Positions 50,523 through 58,369 are shown, counted from the stretch's first letter. The stretch is 64,000 nt of DNA from an uncultured Clostridia bacterium (GCA_947625865.1 CANQQD010000003.1:1-64000); one strand, 5' to 3'. Program-made: numbers and translations. The notes: generated by a model not told the origin, from the letters alone.

Positions 50523-50927
50523 ATGGAAATGAATGTGCAGCAAATTTTCGACGAAGTCAAGGAGATAGAAATATACAATGACGGCTCAACCGTAAGGCTT
50601 TTCCCCACTCAAATGGGGTTTAAGCTCGTTGTAAACGGGTTTATGAGCATGCTCGACGGGGCAAGGCAGATGCCCGCCTTCGGCGTGAGCCTCGACAACG
50701 AGACCCGCGCGGAAATGAACAGAGGCTTGTGGGTCGAATTTGATTTCGGGCAAAAGCTATACTACAGCGGCATGCCATTCGAAAAGCTCCTTGTAAGGGT
50801 AGTGGCGGAGCATACGGGCTTCAATATCGTCCGCTATAATTCCGAAAACGGCTATGCCGGCAGATGCTATTATTTTGATATGAACGGCAACATGGGGGCG
50901 TTTTATAATATTTTAACAAGCGTGTAA
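50523..50927 (+). CDS. Conserved hypothetical protein
   Basis: A 134-residue soluble mixed alpha/beta protein that I do not recognise. It contains GSTVRLFPTQMGFKLVVNGFMSML and GFNIVRYNSENGYAGRCYYFDMNG. No signal peptide or membrane segment. It starts 29 bases after nfnB, so it could be the tail of that operon, but no Shine-Dalgarno is seen just before the ATG; TAGTAT lies immediately upstream without a -35. Two hairpins close it downstream. Confidence 0.7.
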   Translation: MEMNVQQIFDEVKEIEIYNDGSTVRLFPTQMGFKLVVNGFMSMLDGARQMPAFGVSLDNETRAEMNRGLWVEFDFGQKLYYSGMPFEKLLVRVVAEHTGFNIVRYNSENGYAGRCYYFDMNGNMGAFYNILTSV

Positions 50928-50935
50928 AATGCTTC

Positions 50936-51011
50936 GGGCGGGCGGAGTCGATCTCCGCCCGCCCATATAAATCAAATGTGGTGGCAAAAAGCGGGCAAAT
51001 TGCCCGCTTTT
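50936..51011 (+). terminator. Two hairpins between convergent genes
   Basis: The first is a 12-bp GC stem (50936-50947 with 50953-50964) without a T run. The second (50987-50998 with 51000-51011, AAAAGCGGGCAA) has A and T flanks on both sides and is a bidirectional terminator. Confidence 0.82.
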
Positions 51012-51029
51012 CTCAATACGTGTTGAGTT

Positions 51030-51284
51030 TTACTTGTTTTCCTGCGACTTTTTATATGCGGCTATCGCCTTTGAGAGCTGGTCGGGACACGATGTGCCGT
51101 TGCGGCATTTTATGCCTGAAAGCAGCTTTTCGACCTCGTCCAGATCTCTGCCCTCAACGAGTTTTGCAACGCCCTGCAGGTTGCCGCTGCATCCGCTTAT
51201 GAATTTAACGTTATAAAGTTTGTTGTCCTTTACGTCGAATATTATCTGTCTCGAACACGTTCCTGAAGTGGAATACGTAAACAT
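51030..51284 (-). CDS. TSCPD-domain protein (TIGR03905 type)
   Basis: An 84-residue protein with the motif CRNGTSCPDQLSKAI that defines the small TSCPD family, and an earlier FISGCSGNLQGV. Such domains occur alone or fused to ribonucleotide reductases and may bind metal or nucleic acid through the Cys residues (C34, C60 and C66 here); the function is unknown. AGGAGG overlaps the stop region of the upstream DUF4364 gene, 9 bases away, so the two are one operon. Confidence 0.9.
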   Translation of the reverse strand: MFTYSTSGTCSRQIIFDVKDNKLYNVKFISGCSGNLQGVAKLVEGRDLDEVEKLLSGIKCRNGTSCPDQLSKAIAAYKKSQENK

Positions 51285-51293
51285 TTTATCCTC

Positions 51294-51818
51294 CTAATCG
51301 CACAGATTCTCGTATATAACCGAGTATAAATCCGCGGCTTTTTCCTCCCACTTTTTATAAATAGTTTTAGCCGTCTTTTTATCCGGCACAACAAATTTCA
51401 GATCGAGAAGAGGCTGGACGGGCGCTAAAATTTTCAGCGCGACGGTGTATGTGCCGTCCATATTCTGGTAGTAGTCGCTGTGGCATTCCTGACGGTTTCT
51501 GTACCTCGCGCTGTTCTTTTTGACGAACTGCGAAATTTCCTCGCGTACGCTTTTTGGTATGTTTATGTAGAAGTTGGCAAGCGTCTCTCTGCCGTCGGGG
51601 GTAATGGTGTAGAGCGTGTCTTCGCCCTCGTTTACGGCGTAAATAAAGTTGTCGTCTATCAGCTTATGGATAACGTTCACGCAGTCCATATATCCCATCC
51701 ATGAGTTGGAGGAGGAACACATATCGACTATCGTCCGCTCTGAAAGAGCGCTCTCCATCTTGTCGAAAACGAACAAAATTATTAACTTGTTTACCGAGGT
51801 TTCGCCAGTATTCAACAT
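51294..51818 (-). CDS. DUF4364 family protein
   Basis: A 174-residue protein of the clostridial DUF4364 family, recognised from NKLIILFVFDKMESALSERTI and a winged-helix-like N-terminal half, with TYTVALKILAPVQPLLDLKF in the second half. The fold suggests a PadR/MarR-like DNA-binding protein; this is inference. A promoter TTGATT-17-TATAAT (51886-51858, minus strand) lies about 40 bases upstream. The ATG lacks a Shine-Dalgarno. Co-transcribed with the TSCPD gene. Confidence 0.85.
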   Translation of the reverse strand: MLNTGETSVNKLIILFVFDKMESALSERTIVDMCSSSNSWMGYMDCVNVIHKLIDDNFIYAVNEGEDTLYTITPDGRETLANFYINIPKSVREEISQFVKKNSARYRNRQECHSDYYQNMDGTYTVALKILAPVQPLLDLKFVVPDKKTAKTIYKKWEEKAADLYSVIYENLCD

Positions 51819-51857
51819 AATAATTCATTTAGTATCAAAAAATATAAAGGTAAAAAC

Positions 51858-51886
51858 ATTATACATAATATTTTTTCGAAAATCAA
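51858..51886 (-). promoter_or_regulatory. DUF4364-TSCPD operon promoter
   Basis: On the minus strand TTGATT (51886-51881), 17 bases, TATAAT (51863-51858). Confidence 0.7.
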
Positions 51887-51965
51887 GATATTTGTTTTAA
51901 AAAATAATTCAAATTTGACCAAATGTATGTTATAATAAAAAAAATTATAAAAATAAGGAAAAACT

Positions 51966-52709
51966 ATGAATACAAAAGAACAGGTTTTATCTTTTTTTGA
52001 AAAGTGCGAGGAGCTTAAAAGCTGTAAATTTATAATGGCCACGGCGAAAATCAAGGATCTTCTGAAGTGTATAGTAAATTGCCCCGACCTATACAGCCTG
52101 TTCGGCGAGGTGACCAAAAACTTCAATTATCTTGCAACGCGCGAGCATTGTCTTGTGACCGAAACAGACGGCGTTTACAAGCGCAGCTATTGTGTTTTGC
52201 CGGATCCCATCGACCAGAGGCTTGCCTTTTGCTTCTGCCTTCTCGTGGAGTTTGATAAAGATACTTTGAATTTCAACGAATTTCTGAGGATATATTTCCC
52301 CGAGGACGGCAGTTATTTCGCAAGCTATCACGCCTTTTGCGATGTTGTAATAAAGGGTATGCAGGACGCCATTGCCGAGGTATTTTCGGAGGAGCTCCGC
52401 AATTTTTCGCCTGTGACGCCAAACGGGATAACTGTTAATTCCGCCAAGGCGGGGCTTATATCCGCGCTTGAACTTATGATATCCGAAGAAAAGCAATATA
52501 TATCCACACTCCGCAGCATTCCCGAAGAAGAAAAGGAGGGAGGCATGGCAATGCTCACGCAGCTATACGAAGCCATTAAATCGGAAAATGCCCCGCTCAT
52601 AAACGCGCTTATCTGCGGATACAATTATTTTGTACTCTATAACAAATGCGTCAGCGACACCGTTGCTGCGATCATTAATGAAATTACGTCCTTCGAGCAA
52701 CTTTTATGA
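51966..52709 (+). CDS. Conserved hypothetical protein, helical
   Basis: A 247-residue soluble protein that I do not recognise, Cys-rich in its first half (C16, C21, C36, C40, C58 and others) and helical throughout, with no signal peptide. AAGGAA precedes the ATG, and TATAAT (51931-51936) with a weak -35 lies upstream. Its stop overlaps the start of the Nudix hydrolase gene (ATGA), so the two are translated together; this is the only clue to its job. Confidence 0.75.
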   Translation: MNTKEQVLSFFEKCEELKSCKFIMATAKIKDLLKCIVNCPDLYSLFGEVTKNFNYLATREHCLVTETDGVYKRSYCVLPDPIDQRLAFCFCLLVEFDKDTLNFNEFLRIYFPEDGSYFASYHAFCDVVIKGMQDAIAEVFSEELRNFSPVTPNGITVNSAKAGLISALELMISEEKQYISTLRSIPEEEKEGGMAMLTQLYEAIKSENAPLINALICGYNYFVLYNKCVSDTVAAIINEITSFEQLL

Positions 52710-53236
52710 ATTTGAAAGAAGAGAAAACAGGCGGTAAAACGATCTATAGCGGCAGGATACTCGACCTTGTTTTAGACGACGTGCGTCTTCCAGACGGCGC
52801 CGCCGCAAAAAGAGAGATCGTCCGCCACGCCGCAGGCGCGGCAGTGCTTTTTGTTGAGGACGGAAAAATTTTGCTCGTTAAGCAATTCCGCTATGCCTGC
52901 GGCAGGGTGATATACGAAATTCCCGCCGGCATGGTAAACGACGGGGAGGAGCCTGTTTGCGCGGCAGCCCGCGAGCTCGAAGAGGAAACGGGATACCGCG
53001 CCGAAATGGAACCGCTCGGTGCCATATATCCATCCCCCGGCTATACCGACGAAATCATTTATATCTTTTCGGCAAAAAATGCAAAATACACCTCGCCGAA
53101 GCCCGATGCGGGAGAATTTTTGGACTGCGTGTTTATGCCGTTTGAGGAAGCGTTTCAAATGGTGTTATCCGGCGAGATAGCCGATTCGAAAACGGTTGTG
53201 GCGATCTGCCGTTTCCTGCTGAAAAATAAAAGTTAA
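52706..53236 (+). CDS. Nudix hydrolase, ADP-ribose pyrophosphatase type
   Basis: A 176-residue Nudix hydrolase. The Nudix box is complete: GMVNDGEEPVCAAARELEEETGY at about 78-100, with the REL-EE metal ligands. The N-terminal GRILDLVLDDVRLPDG and the loop YPSPGYTDE after the box are typical of ADP-ribose pyrophosphatases (NudF), which split ADP-ribose into AMP and ribose 5-phosphate. Overlaps the preceding hypothetical gene by 4 bases; a GC-rich hairpin follows immediately. Confidence 0.92.
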   Translation: MNLKEEKTGGKTIYSGRILDLVLDDVRLPDGAAAKREIVRHAAGAAVLFVEDGKILLVKQFRYACGRVIYEIPAGMVNDGEEPVCAAARELEEETGYRAEMEPLGAIYPSPGYTDEIIYIFSAKNAKYTSPKPDAGEFLDCVFMPFEEAFQMVLSGEIADSKTVVAICRFLLKNKS

Positions 53237-53262
53237 AGGGGTGCCCGGGGGCGCCCCTTTTC
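53235..53262 (+). terminator. Terminator of the Nudix operon
   Basis: Stem AAAGGGG (53235-53241) with CCCCTTT (53254-53260) extended by GCC/GGC, loop CGGG; short T run. It starts at the Nudix stop codon. Confidence 0.75.
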
Positions 53263-53284
53263 AAATGGATCTGCCGTGTAAAGC

Positions 53285-53503
53285 TCAGCCGTTGCATCCG
53301 CAACCGCAGCTGTTGTTGCTTCCGTAGAGCAAATTTGCGAGCGTGCCGTTCCTCCACATGCTGTACACGAGCGCGATAAGTATGGGCGTACAGCTTCCCG
53401 CAAGAACGCTCTCTATTCCGTTACCGCTGCTTGCCGCGAGAAGTAAAAGGATCAAAATCCAAAGGCAGCCGTTGTTGCCGCAAAACTGCGAAAAAATGTT
53501 CAT
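53285..53503 (-). CDS. Small membrane protein with Cys-rich tail
   Basis: A 72-residue protein with a hydrophobic N-terminal half (CLWILILLLLAASS, about 13-26), a second hydrophobic stretch (about 38-49) and a tail NNSCGCGCNG. It resembles small clostridial Cys-tailed or sporulation-associated membrane peptides, but I cannot name a family. AAAGGAGGAATT precedes the ATG, a very strong ribosome site. It stands alone, convergent with the Nudix gene. Confidence 0.72.
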   Translation of the reverse strand: MNIFSQFCGNNGCLWILILLLLAASSGNGIESVLAGSCTPILIALVYSMWRNGTLANLLYGSNNSCGCGCNG

Positions 53504-53620
53504 AATTCCTCCTTTGATAAAGCTGCACGGCGTATGTAATATTGTATGGAGTGCGTGCAGTATAGTTTATATTAAATAATATTTATTTTTTCGTTAAAAT
53601 GTTACAATGCGCTCAATCGC

Positions 53621-53649
53621 TTGCCAAACTATTTTTCGAATGTTATAAT
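53621..53649 (+). promoter_or_regulatory. Promoter of the ECF-coaX-hom operon
   Basis: TTGCCA (53621-53626), 17 bases, TATAAT (53644-53649), with a leader of about 98 bases. A short hairpin CGGGT...ACCCG lies just before the ribosome site. Confidence 0.68.
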
Positions 53650-53753
53650 AAATCATATTTTAAGATGCTTTCGGCGGATATTTTTTAATTCGACCGTGTA
53701 TGAGCATAATATTTTTTGCTGCGGGTATCCAAAGGAACCCGACGGAGGTTTTT

Positions 53754-54422
53754 ATGAAAAAGGACAAGGCGCATTTTATCGCGTTTGTCGGTGTAATGGC
53801 TGCACTCATTTTCGTGCTTTTTATTCTTGAGAGCACGTTGTTGGCGGGAGTGGGAGTGACGGCTTGCATTTTATCGCTTCCCGTTTCTATAGCCTTGAGT
53901 ATTTACGACGATTGGCGCAAGAGCTTTCTCGGCGGCACATTGCTTGGGTTTGCAAGTTGCCTGTTTTGCTTGATATTACCCTCGTTCGTATTTTATGCAA
54001 ATCCGCTGATCAGCGTTTTGCCCCGTATGTTTATCGGTGTGACCGCCTATTGGACATACTTCGGGCTTTCGCGGCTTTTCGGGAAATGTAAAAATAAATT
54101 CATAAAGGAAAAATTGCCCGCGGCAATTGCAGGTGTGGTCGGCTCCGTAACGAATACTGTCTTATATATTTCTGCCGTGAATATTTGGACCGGCAACGCA
54201 TTGGGTATTTTCAGCCAGCTTTTCGAGGTAGCTATAGCCATCTATTTCCCTATTGAGTTGGCGGCTTGCTTTATTCTTGTACCCATATATGTAATGGTTT
54301 TACAGAAAATAGGCAAAAAGATAGCCCCCAAGAAAGCGGCAAACAGCACGGCTCAAAATGATTTTGTGGCGGAAGCCCCGCTGAATACGGCGCATAGCGC
54401 GGACTCCGAAGGTGTTAAATGA
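53754..54422 (+). CDS. ECF transporter S component, probably for pantothenate
   Basis: A 222-residue integral membrane protein with about six helices and a basic, Ala-rich cytoplasmic tail, as in S components of energy-coupling-factor vitamin transporters. The start at 53754 follows GGAGG; an in-frame ATG at 53700 lacks one. The stop overlaps coaX (pantothenate kinase), so pantothenate uptake (PanT-like) is the likeliest role. The shared EcfA/A'/T module is not in the window. The family call rests on hydropathy, size and context. Confidence 0.75.
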   Translation: MKKDKAHFIAFVGVMAALIFVLFILESTLLAGVGVTACILSLPVSIALSIYDDWRKSFLGGTLLGFASCLFCLILPSFVFYANPLISVLPRMFIGVTAYWTYFGLSRLFGKCKNKFIKEKLPAAIAGVVGSVTNTVLYISAVNIWTGNALGIFSQLFEVAIAIYFPIELAACFILVPIYVMVLQKIGKKIAPKKAANSTAQNDFVAEAPLNTAHSADSEGVK

Positions 54423-55201
54423 TACTTTGTCTTGACGTAGGCAATACCAATATAAAATATGCCGTATTTGACGGGCAAACGCTTAAACTCAGCTTCCGCA
54501 TAGCTACCGAGCACAAGCGCACCTCCGACGAATACGGCGGTCAGCTTATATCCATTCTGAATAACAACGGGATCGAGCCCGCCGATATTACCGGCGGGAT
54601 AATATCGTCCGTAGTGCCGCCGCTGGATTATACTTTGGACAGGATGTGCCGGACATATTTGAAATTCAAACCCCTTATGCTCGGACCGGGACTTAAAACA
54701 GGGCTCAATTTAAAGGTTGACGACGCAAAGGAAGTGGGCGCCGACAGGGTCGTAAACAACGTGGCAGCCGTAAGAGAATACGGATATCCGCTCATCATAA
54801 TCGACTTCGGTACCGCAACTACTTTCAACGTTATAGACGAAAAAGGTCAATTTATCGGCGGCGTGATAGCCCCCGGAATAAAGGGCTCTTTGGATAGTCT
54901 TGTGAACGGCACGGCAAAATTGCCGAGAGTAGAGATAGAGCGTCCCGAAAAGGTAATAGGCAAGAACACCGTAACAAACATGCAGTCGGGTATCTTTTTC
55001 GGCTTTGCGGGTCTTGTGGAGTATTTGGTAAAGAGGATAAAGCGTGAGATGAAGTGCGACAACGTGAAGGTTATCGCCACGGGCGGTTTCTCCGAGGTAA
55101 TAGCCAATGAGATTTCATGCATAGACAAAGTGGATAAGTTGCTCACGCTGAACGGTTTAAATTATCTTTATAATCTCAATTGCACGGAGGCAAAAAAATG
55201 A
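54419..55201 (+). CDS. coaX: Type III pantothenate kinase
   Basis: A 260-residue kinase of the ASKHA fold that phosphorylates pantothenate, the first step of coenzyme A synthesis. DVGNTNIKYAVFDG (about 5-18) is the phosphate loop, GADRVVNNVAAV (about 108-119) carries the catalytic Asp and IDFGTATTFNVID (about 129-141) the third nucleotide motif. Length is normal. Type III enzymes need a monovalent cation and are not inhibited by CoA. Coupled by ATGA to the ECF S component before it and to hom after it. Confidence 0.95.
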   Translation: MILCLDVGNTNIKYAVFDGQTLKLSFRIATEHKRTSDEYGGQLISILNNNGIEPADITGGIISSVVPPLDYTLDRMCRTYLKFKPLMLGPGLKTGLNLKVDDAKEVGADRVVNNVAAVREYGYPLIIIDFGTATTFNVIDEKGQFIGGVIAPGIKGSLDSLVNGTAKLPRVEIERPEKVIGKNTVTNMQSGIFFGFAGLVEYLVKRIKREMKCDNVKVIATGGFSEVIANEISCIDKVDKLLTLNGLNYLYNLNCTEAKK

Positions 55202-56487
55202 AAAAGGTCGGCGTAGCCATTTTGGGGCTCGGCGTCGTAGGCGGCGGAACATATAAAATTCTCACCGGACACAGACAAAAATATATCCAAACGCACGGCG
55301 TGGATATATCTGTCGAGGCGGTTCTGGAATTGCAGAAGAGCCGTATCTCTGCCCTCGGGATAGACGGCAGTAAAGTTGCCTCCAACATTTCGGAGGTGTG
55401 CTCCAACCCGGAAGTCGATATCGTTATTGAGGTCATGGGCGGCGTGGAGCCCGCCAAGTCCTATGTGCTCGCGGCTCTGAATGCCGGCAAGTCCGTTGTG
55501 ACCTCGAACAAGGAGCTGTACTGCAAGTACGGCTATGAGCTGGAAAAGGTTGCAAAGCACAATCACGTCGGATTATTTTACGAGGCTACCTGTGTAGGCG
55601 GCGTGCCGGTCATCCGTGCCATTTTGGATAATCTGCAGGGAAACAGGATCACTTCGATCATAGGTATAATCAATGGCACTACAAATTATATTCTCACGAG
55701 AATGACCAACGACGGCACTTCATACGGCGAGGTCTTAAAGGAAGCGCAGGCGCTCGGATATGCCGAAGCCGATCCCACGTCCGACGTGGAGGGCTACGAC
55801 GCGACATATAAGCTCTCCATACTTTCGAGTATTTGCTTCAATAAAAAAATACCCTACACCGAAATTTACCGTGAGGGAATTACCGATATTTCTCCCGTAG
55901 ATATTGCTTACGGCAAAAAGCTCGGGTATGTAATAAAATTACTTGCTATCGGCAAGGATTCCGAAAAGGGAGTGGAGGTCCGCGTGCATCCCTCGTTTGT
56001 CCGCGCCGGTCACCCGCTTGCGAGCGTAAACGACAGCTATAACGCCGTTTATATTACGGGCGACAGCGTTGGCGACGTTATGCTGTACGGCAGGGGCGCG
56101 GGGGCTTTGCCTACCGGCAGCGCCATTGTCGGCGACGTTATTTACTGCGCAACCCACCCCCAGCACAGATATTCGACCTTTGAAAACACCGAAAAGGCTG
56201 CGCCCGACACAAGGTTCGTAACCAACTTCGAAAGCGCATACTACCTCAGATTTCTCGCCGCGGACAAGGCGGGCGAACTTTCGAAGGTAACTTCTGTTCT
56301 CGGTAAATACGGCATCAGTGTTGCACAGGTGGTACAGGATATCGACGGAAACGACAAGGCGGGGGAGGTCAACCTGATTTTGGTCACTCACTCAACCCGC
56401 GAATCAAATATAAAAAAGGCAGTTGCCTCAATAGGCAAGGATTTGACCGAAACGCGCGTGGCAGCGGTCATAAGAGTGGTTTCTTAA
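55198..56487 (+). CDS. hom: Homoserine dehydrogenase
   Basis: A 429-residue enzyme that reduces aspartate semialdehyde to homoserine, the branch point to threonine and methionine. GLGVVGGGTYKIL (about 11-23) is the NAD(P) loop, VTSNKELY and GIINGTTNYILT (catalytic region with Lys and Glu nearby in EADPTSDVEGYDA) are present, and the C-terminus (about 345-429) is an ACT domain for feedback by amino acids. ATG 55198 follows GGAGG and overlaps the coaX stop. It ends the operon before a hairpin. Confidence 0.96.
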   Translation: MKKVGVAILGLGVVGGGTYKILTGHRQKYIQTHGVDISVEAVLELQKSRISALGIDGSKVASNISEVCSNPEVDIVIEVMGGVEPAKSYVLAALNAGKSVVTSNKELYCKYGYELEKVAKHNHVGLFYEATCVGGVPVIRAILDNLQGNRITSIIGIINGTTNYILTRMTNDGTSYGEVLKEAQALGYAEADPTSDVEGYDATYKLSILSSICFNKKIPYTEIYREGITDISPVDIAYGKKLGYVIKLLAIGKDSEKGVEVRVHPSFVRAGHPLASVNDSYNAVYITGDSVGDVMLYGRGAGALPTGSAIVGDVIYCATHPQHRYSTFENTEKAAPDTRFVTNFESAYYLRFLAADKAGELSKVTSVLGKYGISVAQVVQDIDGNDKAGEVNLILVTHSTRESNIKKAVASIGKDLTETRVAAVIRVVS

Positions 56488-56503
56488 GCTTGCAAAACAA
56501 ATA

Positions 56504-56527
56504 GCCTCCGGTTTTCCGGAGGCTTTT
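56504..56527 (+). terminator. hom terminator
   Basis: An 8-bp stem (56504-56511 with 56516-56523, GCCTCCGG), loop TTTT, followed by TTTTAT. Confidence 0.88.
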
Positions 56528-56536
56528 ATAATGTGT

Positions 56537-57037
56537 TCAAATATCGATATCCGTCACGCCGTCGTCGATCATATAGCACATCTCTTCGTGCGTCACTACG
56601 CCCTTTTGTATCTTTTGCGGGTCGAGCTTTATGTACTTGATTATGCCGTTGGCAAGCACCTGACCGTCACGGTCGAGTATTCGCGTCTCTGCGGTCAGAA
56701 AATTGCCCGTATCTTTGACGATTTTTCCCTGCCCCAAAAGCTCTACCCCGTAGGGTACGGGCTTTCTGTACTTGGTTTCAAGCGACATTGTGACCCCGAA
56801 GGTCTTTTCGTCAAGCTCCGTGGCCCAAAGCGCTCTCAAACCCATTTCGTCCAACATCGCCGTTATAAGTCCGCCGTGGACTCTGCCGGGGTAGCTCTGG
56901 TGCTGTTCGCGGTATGAAAACAGAGTAACAACGCTTCCGTCCTCCATGGAGTAGAAGGGCGCGCGGACGCCGTACTCGTTGTCCAGCCCGCACATAATAC
57001 ACATTTTACTGTTTCTTTGTTTTTTTAAAACTTTCAT
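56537..57037 (-). CDS. PaaI-type hotdog thioesterase
   Basis: A 166-residue hotdog-fold protein. YPGRVHGGLITAMLDEMG (about 56-73) is the PaaI signature: the HGG and the Asp of the following helix are the catalytic region. GVTMSLETKYRKPVP is the family's second block. Substrate is an acyl-CoA, unspecified. A consensus promoter ends 10 bases before ATG 57037 with no Shine-Dalgarno, so I chose that start and regard the mRNA as leaderless; a Met 11 residues later is possible. Divergent from a hypothetical gene across a 19-bp dyad. Confidence 0.88.
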   Translation of the reverse strand: MKVLKKQRNSKMCIMCGLDNEYGVRAPFYSMEDGSVVTLFSYREQHQSYPGRVHGGLITAMLDEMGLRALWATELDEKTFGVTMSLETKYRKPVPYGVELLGQGKIVKDTGNFLTAETRILDRDGQVLANGIIKYIKLDPQKIQKGVVTHEEMCYMIDDGVTDIDI

Positions 57038-57047
57038 AACTTTGGTC

Positions 57048-57113
57048 ATTATATCATAAAAAAATTTTGCTGTCAACGCAAAAATATTTTCAATTATGAC
57101 ACTATATGTCATA
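57048..57113 (-). promoter_or_regulatory. Thioesterase promoter and 19-bp dyad
   Basis: On the minus strand TTGACA (57076-57071), 17 bases, TATAAT (57053-57048), with a start near 57041, four bases from the ATG. A perfect dyad TATGACA-CTATA-TGTCATA (57095-57113) sits upstream, between the two divergent genes, as a likely operator. Confidence 0.72.
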
Positions 57114-57150
57114 TTAAAGCCATAAAATATAATCAAAAGAGGGCAAAACT

Positions 57151-57540
57151 ATGACATGCAAAAGAATTACAGGTTTTGATAAGCGTATGCAGCAATTTAC
57201 CGAAATATCATTTTCCACTCAAAAATATTTCCGCTCGGTAAATATCGTAGTGAAGGCGGACGGCGGCAAAATAGCATATTACAAAAAGCGCGTAACGGGT
57301 GAGATGATGCCCTTTTTCGACTATGGCAAAAAAAGTGAATTTCTTGCAGCTTTCAGCGGACTGCATATAAATAAGTGGAAAAAGAGATATGCGATAAGGG
57401 AAAGGTCCTTAAGCGACCGGATCTGGGAGCTTACTATCAAATTTGCGGACGGCAAGGTAATAAAGTACCGTGGTGAAAACGCATATCCCGAAAACTTTCA
57501 TGCGCTCGATAAGCTTCTCCGCACGGACTATGCCATTTGA
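57151..57540 (+). CDS. Conserved hypothetical protein
   Basis: A 129-residue basic, soluble protein of mixed alpha/beta type that I do not recognise. It contains QKYFRSVNIVVKADGGKIAYYKK and a final segment GENAYPENFHALDKLLR. AGAGGG precedes the ATG. Divergent from the thioesterase with a shared 19-bp dyad in between; AAATATAAT just upstream could be its -10. The stretch 57541-57607 after it shows no gene. Confidence 0.68.
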   Translation: MTCKRITGFDKRMQQFTEISFSTQKYFRSVNIVVKADGGKIAYYKKRVTGEMMPFFDYGKKSEFLAAFSGLHINKWKKRYAIRERSLSDRIWELTIKFADGKVIKYRGENAYPENFHALDKLLRTDYAI

Positions 57541-57607
57541 CCATAGTAGCGTAAGCGGGTGTGCGCTCTATGCTTGTTGCGATAAATATTAACTGTGGTT
57601 AAAATAT

Positions 57608-57636
57608 TTGACAAAAATCGGTCTCGGATATATAAT
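57608..57636 (+). promoter_or_regulatory. Promoter of the CopZ-like gene cluster
   Basis: TTGACA (57608-57613), 17 bases, TATAAT (57631-57636), a full consensus promoter; leader about 46 bases with GGGAGG before ATG 57689. Confidence 0.88.
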
Positions 57637-57688
57637 AACCTTGCAATTGTTTCGGGGCGCACGAGAGCGCACTGAAAGGGAGGCAGCC

Positions 57689-57937
57689 ATGCAGGAAATC
57701 AAAATCAGGGTCGAGGGAATGCACTGCGGAATGTGCGAGAGCCATGTCAATGACGTGGTGCGCAATGTTAAGGGCGTCAAAAAGGTCAAATCGTCCCATT
57801 CAAAGGGACAGACGGTCGTAATTGCCGAGGATGACGTGGATATTCAGGCTATCGCGGGAGCAATTTCCGCACAGGGCTACGGCGTAGGCGGAACAGAGAG
57901 CAAACGTTACGAAAAGCACGGTCTGTGGAGAAAATAA
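57689..57937 (+). CDS. Heavy-metal-associated (CopZ-like) protein
   Basis: An 82-residue protein with one HMA domain. GMHCGMCESHV (about 10-20) is the MxCxxC metal-binding loop, in a ferredoxin-like fold with KGVKKVKSSHSKGQTVV. The last 13 residues are charged and beyond the domain. It may carry Cu(I) or another soft metal in the cytosol. No copper ATPase is next to it, unlike typical copZ-copA pairs. GGGAGG precedes the ATG. Confidence 0.9.
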   Translation: MQEIKIRVEGMHCGMCESHVNDVVRNVKGVKKVKSSHSKGQTVVIAEDDVDIQAIAGAISAQGYGVGGTESKRYEKHGLWRK

Positions 57938-57955
57938 TTACGGAGAGAAAACACT

Positions 57956-58369
57956 ATGGATAAAAACTGATAATTTCAATTTATATCCGGGCAGAAAACG
58001 GCTTTTATTGCATCTGTAATCGAGCAGGGCTATCCTGTTATAAGAGCAATGCTTGCACCTCGTAAGATAGATGGAAATGAAATTTATTTCACTACAAACA
58101 CATCGTCCAATAAAGTCAAACAGTATTTGGCAAATAACAAGGCATGTATCTATTTTTACAAACGCGGAAAATTTAAGTATCAGGGCGTTTCGGTTATAGG
58201 TGAAATGCAGGTCTGCACCGACCAAGCGACGAAAGAGGAGATTTGGCGTTTCGGCGATAAGATGTTTTATAAACAAGGCGTAACCGACCCGGATTATTGC
58301 GTTTTGAAATTCAGGGGCATTACAGCCGAATATTATTGCGATTTTAAGACCGAAACGATAGAGTTATAG
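57956..58369 (+). pseudogene. Pyridoxamine 5'-phosphate oxidase-like gene with early double stop
   Basis: From ATG 57956 (GGAGAG 8 bases upstream) the frame reads MDKN and then TGA TAA. The same frame continues open as QKTAFIASV, QGYPVIRAMLAPRK and then a full FMN-binding split-barrel domain (FTTNTSSNKVKQYL, TDPDYCVLKF) to 58369. Homologues of this PNPOx-like family start in the same way without a break, so the stops look like inactivating changes rather than a frameshift. Translation from ATG 58049 would give a 106-residue form lacking the first strands. The rest of the frame is undamaged, so the loss is recent. Confidence 0.75.

Noticed and set aside
53700..53753. A longer start for the ECF S component and a riboswitch in its leader
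   Set aside because: ATG 53700 has no ribosome site, and the only structure is a 5-bp hairpin, too little for a riboswitch call.
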